From: Pontiellaceae bacterium B12219
GTDB taxonomy: Bacteria; Verrucomicrobiota; Kiritimatiellia; Kiritimatiellales; Pontiellaceae
DNA length: 64,000 nt
NCBI GenBank assembly: GCA_029432795.1
Contig: JARNMJ010000012.1
Span: 24,483 to 88,482 of the forward strand
Direction of reading: 5' to 3'
Positions 32,348 to 41,894 of the stretch are shown here, in pieces. The first letter of the stretch is position 1. Each line of letters starts with the position of its first letter. The notes beneath the pieces were generated by a model, which did no database searches, was not told where the DNA came from, and saw only the letters and a list, made by a program, of their open reading frames with translations. The position numbers and the translations under genes are program-made.

Positions 32348-32392
32348 TTTTTGCCTCCTAATGAACTGCTATCTAATTCAAAGTTATTGTTA

Positions 32393-32923
32393 TTATGCTT
32401 CTTGTTCTTTTTTGTTTTTTACCGCGCTCAACACGTAAACCAAACTTGCGACCTTCTGATCCAGAACGCCAACGAGTTGGCTGCATGGTGCCTGCAGTGT
32501 GCCGAGCAACATCGCACGCAAAGTATCCTTGGAAGGAAGTTTTGCGAGCTCCACAACATCTTTCGCGCTAACGGATTTGCCTTCGACAAAACCACCGGTA
32601 ACGACCGGCTTAGCGTTTTGTGCGGTAAATTTCTTAATGACCTTGGCAACTTCAACCACATCGCCTTCGCCGTAAATCATCGCCGTCTGACCGGTCATCA
32701 GCGCTTTTGCATCGGTTGCAAGAGCACGGTTCAACATGGTCTTTTTGACGACATTGAACGATGCGCCACTTTCGCGCAGCGAATCTTTAAAGGCTGTAGT
32801 CGTCGGCATGTCCATTCCGGTGTAATCGGCAATGATCATGTACAACGCACCTGCTACGCGCTCATTGAGCTCTGCAGCTTCAGCAAGTTTTTCTGGCCGT
32901 GTACCTTTTTCTTCAGGTTTCAT
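32393..32923 (-). CDS. rplJ: 50S ribosomal protein L10
   Basis: 176 residues: ALYMIIADYTGMDMPTTTAF, NVVKKTMLNRALATDAKALM and a C-terminal helix that binds L7/L12 dimers (LVGVLDQKVASLVYVLSAVK). Stalk base. No long autoregulatory leader is seen between it and rplA (14 bp). Confidence 0.95.
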   Translation of the reverse strand: MKPEEKGTRPEKLAEAAELNERVAGALYMIIADYTGMDMPTTTAFKDSLRESGASFNVVKKTMLNRALATDAKALMTGQTAMIYGEGDVVEVAKVIKKFTAQNAKPVVTGGFVEGKSVSAKDVVELAKLPSKDTLRAMLLGTLQAPCSQLVGVLDQKVASLVYVLSAVKNKKEQEA

Positions 32924-32937
32924 TTAAATACCCTCCC

Positions 32938-33633
32938 CTATGCGGAAATTTCCTTGAGGGCAACCCGGAGACCCGGACCCATGGTGCTGGAAATCGTGCA
33001 ACGTTTAATGTATGTTCCTTTCGCAGAGGCCGGACGGGCACCATTAATGGCATCCACGATGGCTTTTGCATTTTCGAGCAACGCAGTTTTTTCAAACGAA
33101 CGCTTTCCGAAAGGAACAGCAATATTGCCGTTACGATCCATACGAAACTCAACACGTCCTGCCTTGAGCTGTGTTACAGCCGCAGCAGTGTCGTCGGTTA
33201 CCGTTCCGGTCTTCGGGTTCGGCATGAGCCCGCGGGGACCAAGAACACGTGCAACTTTACGTACTTCCTTCATCGCATCCGGCGTTGCAACGGCTGCATC
33301 AAAATCAGTCCAGCCATCCTGAACCTTTTTAATGAGGTCCTCAAAGCCGACTTCAATTGCACCAGCGGAACGGGCCGCCTCAGCAGCATCGCCTGTTGCA
33401 AAAACAATAATACGAACATCTTTACCCGTACCATGCGGAAGAGCCACTGTTGAGCGGATTGCCTGGTCGGATTTAGACGGATCAACACCCATACGGAATG
33501 CAAATTCGAATGTTTCATCAAATTTAGCTGTTGGGTTATCCTGTAGGAAAGCCACGGCATCGTTGATGCTGTAATCGTCGCTTTTGTTTACTTTTTCCGC
33601 AATAGCGGAGTATTTTTTTCCGTGAGTAGCCAT
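32938..33633 (-). CDS. rplA: 50S ribosomal protein L1
   Basis: 231 residues, usual length: DETFEFAFRMGVDPSKSDQA, VALPHGTGKDVRIIVFATGD and KVARVLGPRGLMPNPKTGTV are L1 hallmarks. Start overlaps the rplK stop by 1 nt (TAATG), so translation is coupled. Confidence 0.98.
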   Translation of the reverse strand: MATHGKKYSAIAEKVNKSDDYSINDAVAFLQDNPTAKFDETFEFAFRMGVDPSKSDQAIRSTVALPHGTGKDVRIIVFATGDAAEAARSAGAIEVGFEDLIKKVQDGWTDFDAAVATPDAMKEVRKVARVLGPRGLMPNPKTGTVTDDTAAAVTQLKAGRVEFRMDRNGNIAVPFGKRSFEKTALLENAKAIVDAINGARPASAKGTYIKRCTISSTMGPGLRVALKEISA

Positions 33634-34055
33634 TATTCCACCTCTATTCCCATACTGCGCGCAGTACCTTCGATGATACGGACAGCAGCTTCCAGATCAG
33701 AAGTATTGAGATCGTCTTTTTTGACCTCACAAATTTCCTCAATCTGAGCGCGGGTAACTTTGCCCACCTTGTCACGGTTCGGTACACCGGATCCCTTCGC
33801 CAGACCGGCTGCTTTCTTAAGCAGGACCGCCGCGGGGGGACTCTTTGTGACAAACGAAAAACTGCGGTCGCTATACACGGTGATAACCACCGGAATAACC
33901 ATTCCCGCCTGGCTCTGCGTTGCAGCATTGTATGCCTTGCAGAACTCCATAATATTAACGCCCTTCTGACCCAATGCGGGGCCAACAGGCGGCGCAGGGT
34001 TTGCTGCCCCTGCCGGGATCTGCAACTTAATATACCCTGTGATTTCCTTAGCCAT
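33633..34055 (-). CDS. rplK: 50S ribosomal protein L11
   Basis: 140 residues from [40 protein letters not shown] and [11 protein letters not shown] end are canonical. The TTG frame at 34067 is rejected since it is the TTGAGGAG ribosome site. Thiostrepton/GTPase centre protein. Confidence 0.97.
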   Translation of the reverse strand: MAKEITGYIKLQIPAGAANPAPPVGPALGQKGVNIMEFCKAYNAATQSQAGMVIPVVITVYSDRSFSFVTKSPPAAVLLKKAAGLAKGSGVPNRDKVGKVTRAQIEEICEVKKDDLNTSDLEAAVRIIEGTARSMGIEVE

Positions 34056-34074
34056 AATACTCCTCAACTAAAAT

Positions 34075-34629
34075 TTATTCGGCCGAACGCTCAACCTGCC
34101 AGTATTCAAGCTCCACGGGAGCTTCGCGGCCGAAGACTGAAACAAGGACTTTCAAGACACCACGTTCCGGATCAACTTCGTCAATAACACCCGTAGAACT
34201 GGTAAACGGTCCATCGGTAACTTTCACCGTTTCGCCTGGCTCGAACATAACCTTCGGTGCAACAACTTCCTTTTTCTCTTCAATCTGATTAACGATACTG
34301 TTTACTTCATCGTCACTCATTGCGGCAGGTCTCTCCCCGCCCAGGAAGCCGATTACACTCGGCGTGTTCTGAATAAAGCTCCAGGCTTCAGCGTTCAGTA
34401 CGTTATCTTCGTTATACAAGTTGATATTAATCAGCAGGTATCCCGGAAAAAACTTACGGTTGACCGTTGTCTTTTTGCCTTGTTTAACTTCTGAAACTTT
34501 CTCGGAGGGAATTAATACCTCTCCGATGCTGTCTTCCATTTCTTCTTGCTGCACTCGGCTGGCAATGTTCTTTTGAACTTTCAGCTCGTGACCGGAAAGG
34601 GCATGTAGGATGTACCATTTTTTAGGCAT
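34075..34629 (-). CDS. nusG: Transcription termination/antitermination protein NusG
   Basis: 184 residues: KKWYILHALSGHELKVQKNI, the NGN domain with FFPGYLLININLYNEDNVLN, SVIGFLGGERPAAM and the C-terminal KOW (FEPGETVKVTDGPFTSSTGV). Couples RNA polymerase to S10/ribosome or Rho. Lies 24 bp after secE. Confidence 0.97.
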   Translation of the reverse strand: MPKKWYILHALSGHELKVQKNIASRVQQEEMEDSIGEVLIPSEKVSEVKQGKKTTVNRKFFPGYLLININLYNEDNVLNAEAWSFIQNTPSVIGFLGGERPAAMSDDEVNSIVNQIEEKKEVVAPKVMFEPGETVKVTDGPFTSSTGVIDEVDPERGVLKVLVSVFGREAPVELEYWQVERSAE

Positions 34630-34653
34630 AGTGATTAATTCCTACTAAATAAA

Positions 34654-34857
34654 TTAACGAATGATGAAGCGAAGCAGATTCATGTTCACTACATCACAGA
34701 GCCCGACAAATGCGCCGAGAATGATGACGGAGATGACGACCACAAGAGACTGACCAAACAATTCCTTACGTGTGGGCCATGTGCATTTCAGCAGTTCAAC
34801 CTTAACCTCTTCAAGAAAGGTTTTCAAACTACCTACGCCTTCGCTTAATTTATTCAT
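34654..34857 (-). CDS. secE: Protein translocase subunit SecE
   Basis: 67 residues, the short single-TM form: VGSLKTFLEEVKVELLKCTW, PTRKEL (conserved cytoplasmic amphipathic part) and one TM helix with SLVVVISVIILGAFVGLCDV. Clamps the two halves of SecY. Confidence 0.95.
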   Translation of the reverse strand: MNKLSEGVGSLKTFLEEVKVELLKCTWPTRKELFGQSLVVVISVIILGAFVGLCDVVNMNLLRFIIR

Positions 34858-34881
34858 TTTACTTTCCAGTTTACAAATAAG

Positions 34882-34957
34882 TGGCAGGTCGGAAGGGACT
34901 CGAACCCCTAACAGCCGGTTTTGGAAACCGGTGCTCTACCAATTGAACTACCGACCT
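34882..34957 (-). tRNA. tRNA-Trp (CCA anticodon)
   Basis: 76 nt on the minus strand. Acceptor AGGTCGG/CCGACCT, D-arm with AGTTCAATTGGTAGAGCA, anticodon stem CCGGT TT CCA AA ACCGG, T-arm GGGGTTCGAGTCCC, discriminator G and encoded 3' CCA. Placed between rpmG and secE, a common bacterial arrangement. Confidence 0.97.
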
Positions 34958-34976
34958 GTCATCAAAATCGAATCAA

Positions 34977-35129
34977 CTACTTCGTTTCACGGTGAAGCGT
35001 GTGCCGCTTATCGCGGGGACAATACTTCTTGATTTCACGACGTACGGTTTCCAGCTTTTTATTGCGGGTTCCGGTGTAGTTGCGCTCTTTGCACTCGGTG
35101 CAGGCCAAAGTGATAATATCTCTTGGCAT
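34977..35129 (-). CDS. rpmG: 50S ribosomal protein L33, three-Cys variant
   Basis: 50 residues: [20 protein letters not shown] then [20 protein letters not shown] and [11 protein letters not shown]33 of the zinc type has two CxxC pairs; here the first is intact (CTEC) but the second reads CPRD, with one Cys lost. Metal binding is therefore uncertain. Located between tuf and tRNA-Trp as expected. Confidence 0.95.
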   Translation of the reverse strand: MPRDIITLACTECKERNYTGTRNKKLETVRREIKKYCPRDKRHTLHRETK

Positions 35130-35197
35130 GGTTTTATCCTATTAGATATGAAACGGGCAACGGGCAGAAACATCTGCCCGATCCCGATAGTTCGTCG

Positions 35198-36397
35198 TTA
35201 CGCGATGATTTCGATCACGCGGCCGGCACCAACTGTGCGGCCACCTTCACGAATCGCGAAGCGCATGTGCTGCTCCATTGCGATCGGAGTGATCAGCGTA
35301 ACATCCATAGTCACGTTATCACCAGGCATAACCATTTCAACGCCTTCTGGCAGCTGAATGTCGCCGGTCACATCCGTTGTACGGAAATAGAACTGCGGAC
35401 GGTATCCCTTAAAGAACGGAGTATGACGTCCACCTTCATCTTTGGACAGAACGTAAACTTCACCCTTGAACTGGGTGTGCGGCTTAATGGAACCGGGCTT
35501 AGCCAGTACCTGACCACGCTGTACATCTTCCTTCTTTGTACCACGCAGCAGAACACCGACGTTGTCACCAGCCTGACCCTCATCGAGGATCTTACGGAAC
35601 ATTTCAACACCCGTGCAGGTGGTTTTCGAAGTATCTTTGATACCGATGATTTCAACTTCATCACCTGTGTGAATAACACCACGCTCAACACGACCGGTAA
35701 CAACAGTACCACGTCCTTCAATAGAGAACACGTCTTCGATCGGAAGAAGGAAAGGAAGATCTGTTACACGTTCCGGTTCCGGAATCCAGGCATCAAGAGC
35801 GTCCATCAGATCCTGAATGCACTGTGCGCCAGGTCCTGTCGGATCGTTGATCGCGTTCAGGGCGGATCCACGGATAATCGGAGAATCTTCTTCGAACTCA
35901 TACTTAGCGAGGAGTTCCTGAATTTCCATTTCAACGAGCTCGATCAACTCTTCGTCATCAACGAGGTCGCACTTGTTAAGGAAAACAACAATTTTCGGTA
36001 CACCAACCTGGCGAGCCAGAAGGATGTGCTCACGAGTCTGCGGCATAGGGCCGGACGGAGCTTCAACCACCAGAATTGCACCATCCATCTGGGCAGCACC
36101 GGTGATCATGTTTTTAACGTAGTCAGCATGGCCCGGGCAGTCAACGTGGGCGTAGTGACGGTTATCAGATTCGTACTCAACGTGCGAAGTCGCGATAGTC
36201 AGAATCTTAGTAGAGTCACGGCGACCCTGTGATTCGGATGCTTTTGCAACGCTATCGTATGCGATGTATTCAGACAGCCCTTTAGCAGCCTGTACGCAAG
36301 TGATGGACGCAGTTACAGTAGTTTTACCATGGTCGACGTGACCGATAGTTCCCACATTGACGTGGGGCTTATTACGTTCGAACTTATCTTTAGCCAT
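35198..36397 (-). CDS. tuf: Elongation factor Tu with altered switch I
   Basis: 399 residues. P-loop GHVDHGKTT (residues 19-27), [12 protein letters not shown] switch II and NKCD are present, and domains II-III are complete. Switch I differs: between ITCV and SHVEY there are five more residues than in E. coli, and the near-universal RGITINT reads KILTIAT (residues 64-70), keeping only the Mg2+-binding Thr67 and its neighbours. VVSAADGP is VVEAPSGP. It delivers aminoacyl-tRNA to the ribosome. Only EF-Tu in the window, after tRNA-Thr in the cluster. Confidence 0.97.
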   Translation of the reverse strand: MAKDKFERNKPHVNVGTIGHVDHGKTTVTASITCVQAAKGLSEYIAYDSVAKASESQGRRDSTKILTIATSHVEYESDNRHYAHVDCPGHADYVKNMITGAAQMDGAILVVEAPSGPMPQTREHILLARQVGVPKIVVFLNKCDLVDDEELIELVEMEIQELLAKYEFEEDSPIIRGSALNAINDPTGPGAQCIQDLMDALDAWIPEPERVTDLPFLLPIEDVFSIEGRGTVVTGRVERGVIHTGDEVEIIGIKDTSKTTCTGVEMFRKILDEGQAGDNVGVLLRGTKKEDVQRGQVLAKPGSIKPHTQFKGEVYVLSKDEGGRHTPFFKGYRPQFYFRTTDVTGDIQLPEGVEMVMPGDNVTMDVTLITPIAMEQHMRFAIREGGRTVGAGRVIEIIA

Positions 36398-36452
36398 TTT
36401 ATTTACCTCCTGATATTGCTCAGTTAAATAATATTACATCAAATCGAATAAA

Positions 36453-36528
<76 letters not shown>

Positions 36529-36654
36529 CTGTTTATCCAAAAAACAGACAAACAAGCTCATTGCACACCGGTAAAAAAATGCACTCATAAAGCTTGTTCC
36601 TTCAAAATCTTCCTTATCGAGCTCCCGTGAAGGATTTCGCAAATAAGACGGCGC

Positions 36655-36682
36655 AATATATAGAACCCCGGGGGAGAGTCAA
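36655..36682 (-). promoter_or_regulatory. Sigma-70-type promoter of the tRNA-Thr-tuf-rpoBC cluster
   Basis: On the minus strand TTGACT (36682-36677) and TATATT (36660-36655) are separated by 16 bp, about 125 bp before tRNA-Thr. An inverted repeat AACAAGCT/AGCTTGTT (36551-36598) lies in the leader between them. Confidence 0.7.
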
Positions 36683-37025
36683 CCCATATCCCAAAAAAAA
36701 TCGGCTTAATCTAAAATTTACGCGTCGAGATCATTTATCAGACGCTTTCTACCTGATTTCCCGTAAATCCAAACCCCGACTGCATCAATTTCCTAAACAT
36801 ATATCAAGCGGGCCTCTGATAAAAATTTAAACAGGAGATAATGATCCCCCCGCCCGACCGACCACACAGCGCAGGCCGAACTTCCAACCTATCAGAGTCA
36901 GTCGATATACATGTCTTTAAATTAACATCACAATAAAGTAACCGGATGCAGCGTTGAATAACCCTTGATACCGAATCAATAATCTATTGCTTTTTCCAAA
37001 CCCTGAATGGCAGACTGCTTACGAA
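36683..37025. other. Intergenic region between the tuf promoter and the PilB-like gene
   Basis: About 340 bp, AT-rich at the left. It should hold the rightward promoter of the ATPase gene, but none is convincing. A degenerate dyad repeat (TTCCAA ACC CTGAAT, 36994-37008) lies near its right end. No coding signal recognised. Confidence 0.45.
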
Positions 37026-38741
37026 ATGCTGACATCAACGACAAGAATCTACGATCTACTCATCGCAACAGGGCTCTTCAACGAAGCCGCCCTGCAACAA
37101 ACGCTGGATACGGCCCGCGAAAACGGAAGCCCCGTCTGCAAAACCGTTTTAGAAAACAACGAAATCAAAGAAGAGCTGCTCCTCGAAAAACTGGCAGCCA
37201 CCATGGACCTTGCATTTCAGCGCTTAAAAGGCGTTGAAATTGAAGACGGTGTTTTAGAACGCCTGCCGACCAAAGCCATTTTTCAATACAATGTCATTCC
37301 GCTTTCAGAAGAAGACGGCATCCTGAAGGTGGCCACCAGCGACCCCTTCATCCCCGGTCTGGCCGATGCCCTGCGCCTTGCTGCCGAATGCCGAATCCGG
37401 CTCGTTCTCAGCCCGAGTGAAGACATCGAAACCGCCGCAAAACAACTCTATGGCGTCGGAGCCGAGACTCTCGACCGTATGATGGAAGACGGCGCGCTGG
37501 ATCTGGACGAGGAAGACGACCTGCTCAGACAGGACCTCAGCGAACTCGACCAGGAAGCGTCCGTTGTTAAATTTGTTAACCAGATTATCTGGGAAGCCTA
37601 CAAGGACCGCGCAACCGACATACACATCGAACCGATGGAAACAGACCTGCGCATTCGCTACCGGGTCGACGGCGTACTGCACGAAACCCCAATGCCCCCT
37701 CAACTCAAACGGTTCCAGTCGTCCGTAATATCGCGCCTGAAAGTCATGGCAAACATGGATATTGCCGAGAAACGTCTGCCGCAGGACGGCCGCATCAGCG
37801 TACGTATTCGCGGAGCCGAAATTGATGTACGCGTTTCCACCATGCCCACCGTTTATGGCGAATCAGTCAGCCTGCGTCTGTTGATGCGCGGAGGCGGCCT
37901 CGTCACCATGGCCGACCTCGGACTGAACGAAAGCGATGCGATCAGCCTGAAAAAAATGATTACCCGCCCGCACGGCATCCTTCTGGTAACCGGACCGACC
38001 GGTTCCGGGAAATCGACATCGCTCTATGCCTGGCTGCACACGATCAACTCCGTCGACAAACGTATCATGTCGGCCGAAGACCCGATTGAATACGAAATGA
38101 CAGGTGTGAATCAGGTGCAGATGCGCCCGGAAATCGGCCTCACTTTCGCCAACACCCTGCGCACCTTTCTCCGTCAGGATCCGGACGTGATTATGGTGGG
38201 GGAAATCCGCGACAAAGAAACCGCCGAAATTTCCATCCGAGCCGCACTGACCGGCCACCTGGTGTTCAGCACCATTCACACCAACGATTCCGCCAGCACG
38301 GTAACCCGCCTGCTCGATATGGGCATTGAACCCTTCCTGGTTGCCTCCTCCGTAGAAGGCATCGTGGCCCAACGCCTCGTTCGCGGATTATGCAAAAGCT
38401 GCCGCCAGCCCGTTGAGCTGGATGAAGATTTTCTGAAAGAGCATAATTTCCCCATTGAGCGACTCGCCACCGAAGGACCGATCTACGAAGCCGTCGGTTG
38501 CGATGAATGCCGCGGAAACGGATACAAAGGCCGTACAGGAATTTTTGAAATCCTGCAGGTCACCGATGAAATCCGCCCGCTGATCGTTGCCAACGCATCG
38601 GCCGCCGCCATCAAACAACAGTCGCTCGAACACGGCATGAGAACCCTGCGCGAAGACGGGTGGGAAAAAGTGCTCGCCGGCGTAACAACGATCGATGAAA
38701 TCCTGCGCGTTACGGAAGACAACGAACTCGAAGAAGAGTGA
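37026..38741 (+). CDS. GspE/PilB-family secretion or pilus ATPase
   Basis: About 571 residues. An N-terminal MshEN-like domain (DLLIATGLFNEAALQQTLDT, LAFQRLKGVEIEDGVLERLP) precedes the ATPase: TDIHIEPMETDLRIRYRVDG, Walker A GPTGSGKST, Asp box SAEDPIEYEM, Walker B QDPDVIMVGEIRDKETAE and His box HLVFSTIHTND. A C-terminal zinc site is seen as CKSC ... CDEC. It powers type II secretion or type IV pilus assembly. No pilin or PilC/GspF gene is adjacent. The start is uncertain: ATG 37026 is preferred to TTG 36987, but neither has a clear ribosome site. Confidence 0.92.
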   Translation: MLTSTTRIYDLLIATGLFNEAALQQTLDTARENGSPVCKTVLENNEIKEELLLEKLAATMDLAFQRLKGVEIEDGVLERLPTKAIFQYNVIPLSEEDGILKVATSDPFIPGLADALRLAAECRIRLVLSPSEDIETAAKQLYGVGAETLDRMMEDGALDLDEEDDLLRQDLSELDQEASVVKFVNQIIWEAYKDRATDIHIEPMETDLRIRYRVDGVLHETPMPPQLKRFQSSVISRLKVMANMDIAEKRLPQDGRISVRIRGAEIDVRVSTMPTVYGESVSLRLLMRGGGLVTMADLGLNESDAISLKKMITRPHGILLVTGPTGSGKSTSLYAWLHTINSVDKRIMSAEDPIEYEMTGVNQVQMRPEIGLTFANTLRTFLRQDPDVIMVGEIRDKETAEISIRAALTGHLVFSTIHTNDSASTVTRLLDMGIEPFLVASSVEGIVAQRLVRGLCKSCRQPVELDEDFLKEHNFPIERLATEGPIYEAVGCDECRGNGYKGRTGIFEILQVTDEIRPLIVANASAAAIKQQSLEHGMRTLREDGWEKVLAGVTTIDEILRVTEDNELEEE

Positions 38742-38814
38742 GAGACGAATGCGGATTAGCTGAAGGCCGCCGCAAAGAAGCAAATCACAGCCCAATCAAC
38801 ACTCTTTGAAAAGT

Positions 38815-39504
38815 CTATTCACCGCCCGGAGGCAGGATACCTTCAGCCACAAGCTGATCATCCATTTCTTTCGTCAGCGGAATTGGAAGCGGCGGCATAC
38901 CGGAGCGAATAACTTCCATCTGATATTGGCGCAGGTTTTCGCGAACCTCTTCCCGCTTTTTAGCCTGCTCTTCCGGCGAAAGCTGCGGCTCCGGTGGCGC
39001 GGCCGGTTCTGCCGGCTTCGAACGGAAACCTCCGCCCAAACGCCGAGTCGGTGCGGCAGGAGCCGCCGGCTTCGCAACAGGCGCGGCAGACTTGGTCAGC
39101 TCAAAAGTAACGGGTTTTTCATTCAGCATCAGGGTGGCACTGGAATTGGCAATATCAATCGCCGCAAGCTTCATGCCCTTATAACTCTCCCCTACCATCA
39201 GCATAATACTTTTCGGATCGCCGGCCTGCGCTTTCAGATTCTGAAATCCGGCCCGGATTTCACCCGACTGCGTTTCCAGCAGATAGCAGAGCCGCATATC
39301 TTTCTCCAGCTTCTTCGCAGCCGCAAGTGCCTCCAGCTCTTCTTTGGCATCGGCCGCGGCCTCCTGCGCCAGCAGCGGATCTTCACCGAACGGTGAACGC
39401 TCAATAATCACTTCATACCGCTCACGCGTATATTCCACAGCCTGAACAGCTGTTGTTACCGCAACAAGTCCTATTAAAATATGTCGTACTAACGTTCCTG
39501 TCAT
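38815..39504 (-). CDS. Exported hypothetical protein, Ala/Pro-rich linker
   Basis: About 229 residues from MTGTLVRHILIGLVAVTTAV. It has a signal peptide or membrane anchor, a short domain with RYEVIIERSPFGEDP, a folded part with SIMLMVGESYKGMKLAAIDI, then a Pro/Ala/Lys linker and a charged tail (SPEEQAKKREEVRENL). The EVI.RSPFG..P pattern recalls periplasmic assembly proteins of the GspC/PilP kind, and the neighbouring gene is a GspE/PilB ATPase, so a role in the same machine is possible (inference). AAGGAA lies upstream of ATG 39504; the in-frame ATG 39537 lacks one. A degenerate dyad repeat overlaps the start (39495-39509). Confidence 0.75.
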   Translation of the reverse strand: MTGTLVRHILIGLVAVTTAVQAVEYTRERYEVIIERSPFGEDPLLAQEAAADAKEELEALAAAKKLEKDMRLCYLLETQSGEIRAGFQNLKAQAGDPKSIMLMVGESYKGMKLAAIDIANSSATLMLNEKPVTFELTKSAAPVAKPAAPAAPTRRLGGGFRSKPAEPAAPPEPQLSPEEQAKKREEVRENLRQYQMEVIRSGMPPLPIPLTKEMDDQLVAEGILPPGGE

Positions 39505-39569
39505 TGGAAGATTCCTTCTTCGAAACTTCGGAAACAATGCGTACTCCTCGCCGATTCGTCAAGCACCGC

Positions 39570-39584
39570 TTCCAACCCTTGGTA
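39570..39584. repeat. Degenerate dyad repeat (TTCCAA CCC TTGGTA)
   Basis: One mismatch from TTCCAR-N3-YTGGAA, in the divergent spacer between the exported protein and the dehydrogenase. Confidence 0.55.
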
Positions 39585-39643
39585 AAGAACGCAGACCTCT
39601 CACGATTATTGCCATCCTTCGGCAATTCATCTAGCTTGAATCG

Positions 39644-40531
39644 GTGAAGCAGAAAACCATCATCATCACCGGTGCGAATTCGGGCATTGGAAAAGAAGCA
39701 GCCCGGCAGATCAGCGCACAAGGACATCGCGTCATTCTGGCCTGCCGCAACCCCGAACGGGCACATGAGACAGCGCGGGAAATCGGTGGCGAAACCCTGA
39801 CCGGACAACTCGACCTCGCCTCCCGCAGCAGCATCCACCGATTCACCGACTGGATTCATCAGGAATTTGATACCGTCGATGTGCTCATCAACAATGCCGC
39901 CGATTTTGATCTTTCCCGCACCGAACCGGAAAGGACCGTCGATGGATTTGAACGCATCTGGTTCACCAACCACCTCGCTCCGGCTCTTTTGACCGACCGA
40001 CTGCTGGACCGCCTCATCTCCAGCCCGCAAGGCCGAATAATCAACATCTCCTCAAAAGGCCTGATGGTGCATCCATTTCTGACGGTGGATCTGAAAGATC
40101 CAATGTTTAAAAACCGCCCCTTCTCCGTATCCAAGGCCTATTACCAATCCAAGCTGGCCCAGACCATCCACACGCAATGGCTCGCCGGCCAGCTTACCGG
40201 AACCATGGTCACCGCCAACTGCATCCGCGTTACGAACGTGAGGGTCGATCTCTCCCGATTTCCCGACCTCCCTCAATGGATGATAAATCTCTATCGCTTA
40301 AAATCGCTGTTTTCAATCACGCCCGAACAGATGGCCGAAACCTACACCAAGGCGGCACTGAATACCGAAGCTTGCAATATTTCAGGAGCTCTTCTTGAGC
40401 ATCCATTCAAAGAAAACGCACTGCCCGTATACGCAAAAGACCCGCTCGTAATTGAGCAGGTCATGCATCTTACCTATCGGCAACTGGGTATCACTCCGTC
40501 GATTTCATACGAAGTGCCTGCCTCCGATTAA
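39644..40531 (+). CDS. Short-chain dehydrogenase/reductase
   Basis: 295 residues with a Rossmann fold: nucleotide motif TGANSGIG (near residue 10), NNAAD in strand 4, INISS and the catalytic YYQSK (Tyr-x3-Lys) with the Ser upstream. The Arg in ACRNPERA after strand 2 suggests NADP(H). The layout resembles retinol-dehydrogenase-like SDRs; substrate unknown. It starts at GTG 39644. It ends 4 nt into the convergent zinc-finger gene. Confidence 0.93.
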   Translation: MKQKTIIITGANSGIGKEAARQISAQGHRVILACRNPERAHETAREIGGETLTGQLDLASRSSIHRFTDWIHQEFDTVDVLINNAADFDLSRTEPERTVDGFERIWFTNHLAPALLTDRLLDRLISSPQGRIINISSKGLMVHPFLTVDLKDPMFKNRPFSVSKAYYQSKLAQTIHTQWLAGQLTGTMVTANCIRVTNVRVDLSRFPDLPQWMINLYRLKSLFSITPEQMAETYTKAALNTEACNISGALLEHPFKENALPVYAKDPLVIEQVMHLTYRQLGITPSISYEVPASD

Positions 40532-41838
40532 TGCCGGCGACGCCCCAGCGGCACCGATAGCGTTCCGTTGAAGAATTCAATAATATGCCCCCGCTCGATC
40601 AGCCAGCCGAGCGGCTGAAGCGCATGCTTGGCCTCATCCGATTTCGGATCAAGCGAAGGATGCAGCACCTCCAGCAGATTCATCCGGGTTGAGCCCGGAT
40701 TCTCCTTCAGAAACATCAGCACCTCGGCAATATTCGGCACGGTATCTTCCGGCTTTACCGGATTCGGTTTGATGTGGGTGACAAAGTTGATCTTCCCGGC
40801 TTTGAATAAATACAGATGCATGTGGCGGAAAGCCGCACGCATGGCAAACGACATCGAAAGCGGGAAACGGCTCTCCTTATTCCAAACCTGCTTAATGGCA
40901 TGGGTGACATCCCGATCATCCAAACTTTGAGCAACCTTCGCCGGCACTACCGCACGATGAGTTCGCTCAATCATACCCGGAACTTTTTTAGAAAATTCCA
41001 GCTCGGCACGTTTCTTATCCAGCGGCTCCGCCGCTTCCGGATCCGATTTTAATTTATAAACCGTCTGCTTCCGACTCTCTTCCTTCCACTGCTCAACCAG
41101 CGCTTCATCCTTAACGATATCAATGCCCCGCTTATAATCTTCCAGCGACATATTTGAAAAATGGGCGGCATGAACCTCGGCCACTTTTTCGGTATAGCTG
41201 TGATGATTCGGAGGTCCCAGCAGAATACCGCTCTTCCGGCAGCGCGCCACCCCCGGGAAATTACCCGCCGGCGGCTCCGTCTCGATCTCTTCCGTTTCAT
41301 AAACATCCATCAGATGCTTTGAGAGAATGTGCTGTGTAATCAGCTCTTCATTCGATGCAACCGCCTTGCATTTCCGGCACTGGAAAAGCTCAAACTCCGG
41401 CGCACCCTTATTGCATTCCATTTTAACCAGATACCCTTCGGGATCATGGATCAGCAGATTGGCCAGATCCATCAAAGGGAAAGCCCTGCGGGTATGATGA
41501 ATCTGACGCACCAACGAGGCCAGTCGTTTCTGTTCCGGCAAAAAAGACACCGTCAGCGGAAGCTCTTTGATCGGTTCCTGCGGCTCACGCCGGCGTTCAC
41601 CGCGCGAATCATCCCTGCGGTCGGACTGCGGTCGGCGCGAACGGTCGTTGCTGCGACCAGCCGAATACCGCTCGCCCCCGCGGGATCGGTCATCACGCCT
41701 GGGGCGCTCTTCGCGATATTCCTTCTTTGCATAATGATTGTCACCCGGCGGCTTTTTGGCCCACTGGGGAACAAAGTTCAAATCAAGTATAACATCACGG
41801 GCATCGGCCCGTCCCTGAGGATGTGATTTCTCTTCCAT
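40528..41838 (-). CDS. RG-rich protein with C2H2-type zinc-finger-like motif, unknown function
   Basis: 436 residues, function not recognised. The N-terminal ~90 residues are disordered and rich in Arg, Asp and Ser (RSRGGERYSAGRSNDRSRRP). Then QKRLASLVRQIHHTRRAFPL leads to CRKCKAVASNEELITQHIL and SKH, which has the C-x2-C-x12-H-x4-H spacing of a C2H2 finger. A second half holds a possible winged-helix-like end (NLLEVLHPSLDPKSDEAKHA, LGWLIERGHIIEFFNG). The features suggest nucleic-acid binding. It is divergent from dinB (56 bp between starts). Confidence 0.85.
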   Translation of the reverse strand: MEEKSHPQGRADARDVILDLNFVPQWAKKPPGDNHYAKKEYREERPRRDDRSRGGERYSAGRSNDRSRRPQSDRRDDSRGERRREPQEPIKELPLTVSFLPEQKRLASLVRQIHHTRRAFPLMDLANLLIHDPEGYLVKMECNKGAPEFELFQCRKCKAVASNEELITQHILSKHLMDVYETEEIETEPPAGNFPGVARCRKSGILLGPPNHHSYTEKVAEVHAAHFSNMSLEDYKRGIDIVKDEALVEQWKEESRKQTVYKLKSDPEAAEPLDKKRAELEFSKKVPGMIERTHRAVVPAKVAQSLDDRDVTHAIKQVWNKESRFPLSMSFAMRAAFRHMHLYLFKAGKINFVTHIKPNPVKPEDTVPNIAEVLMFLKENPGSTRMNLLEVLHPSLDPKSDEAKHALQPLGWLIERGHIIEFFNGTLSVPLGRRRH

Positions 41839-41894
41839 GGCATCAACCGTTCGGTTTAGTTTATTGGAAAATCAGTGTAGGGAAATCAGCGACA

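Noticed and set aside
36987..37025. TTG 36987 as start of the PilB-like ATPase
   Set aside because: No ribosome site and a non-homologous leader; ATG 37026 begins at the conserved N-terminal domain.
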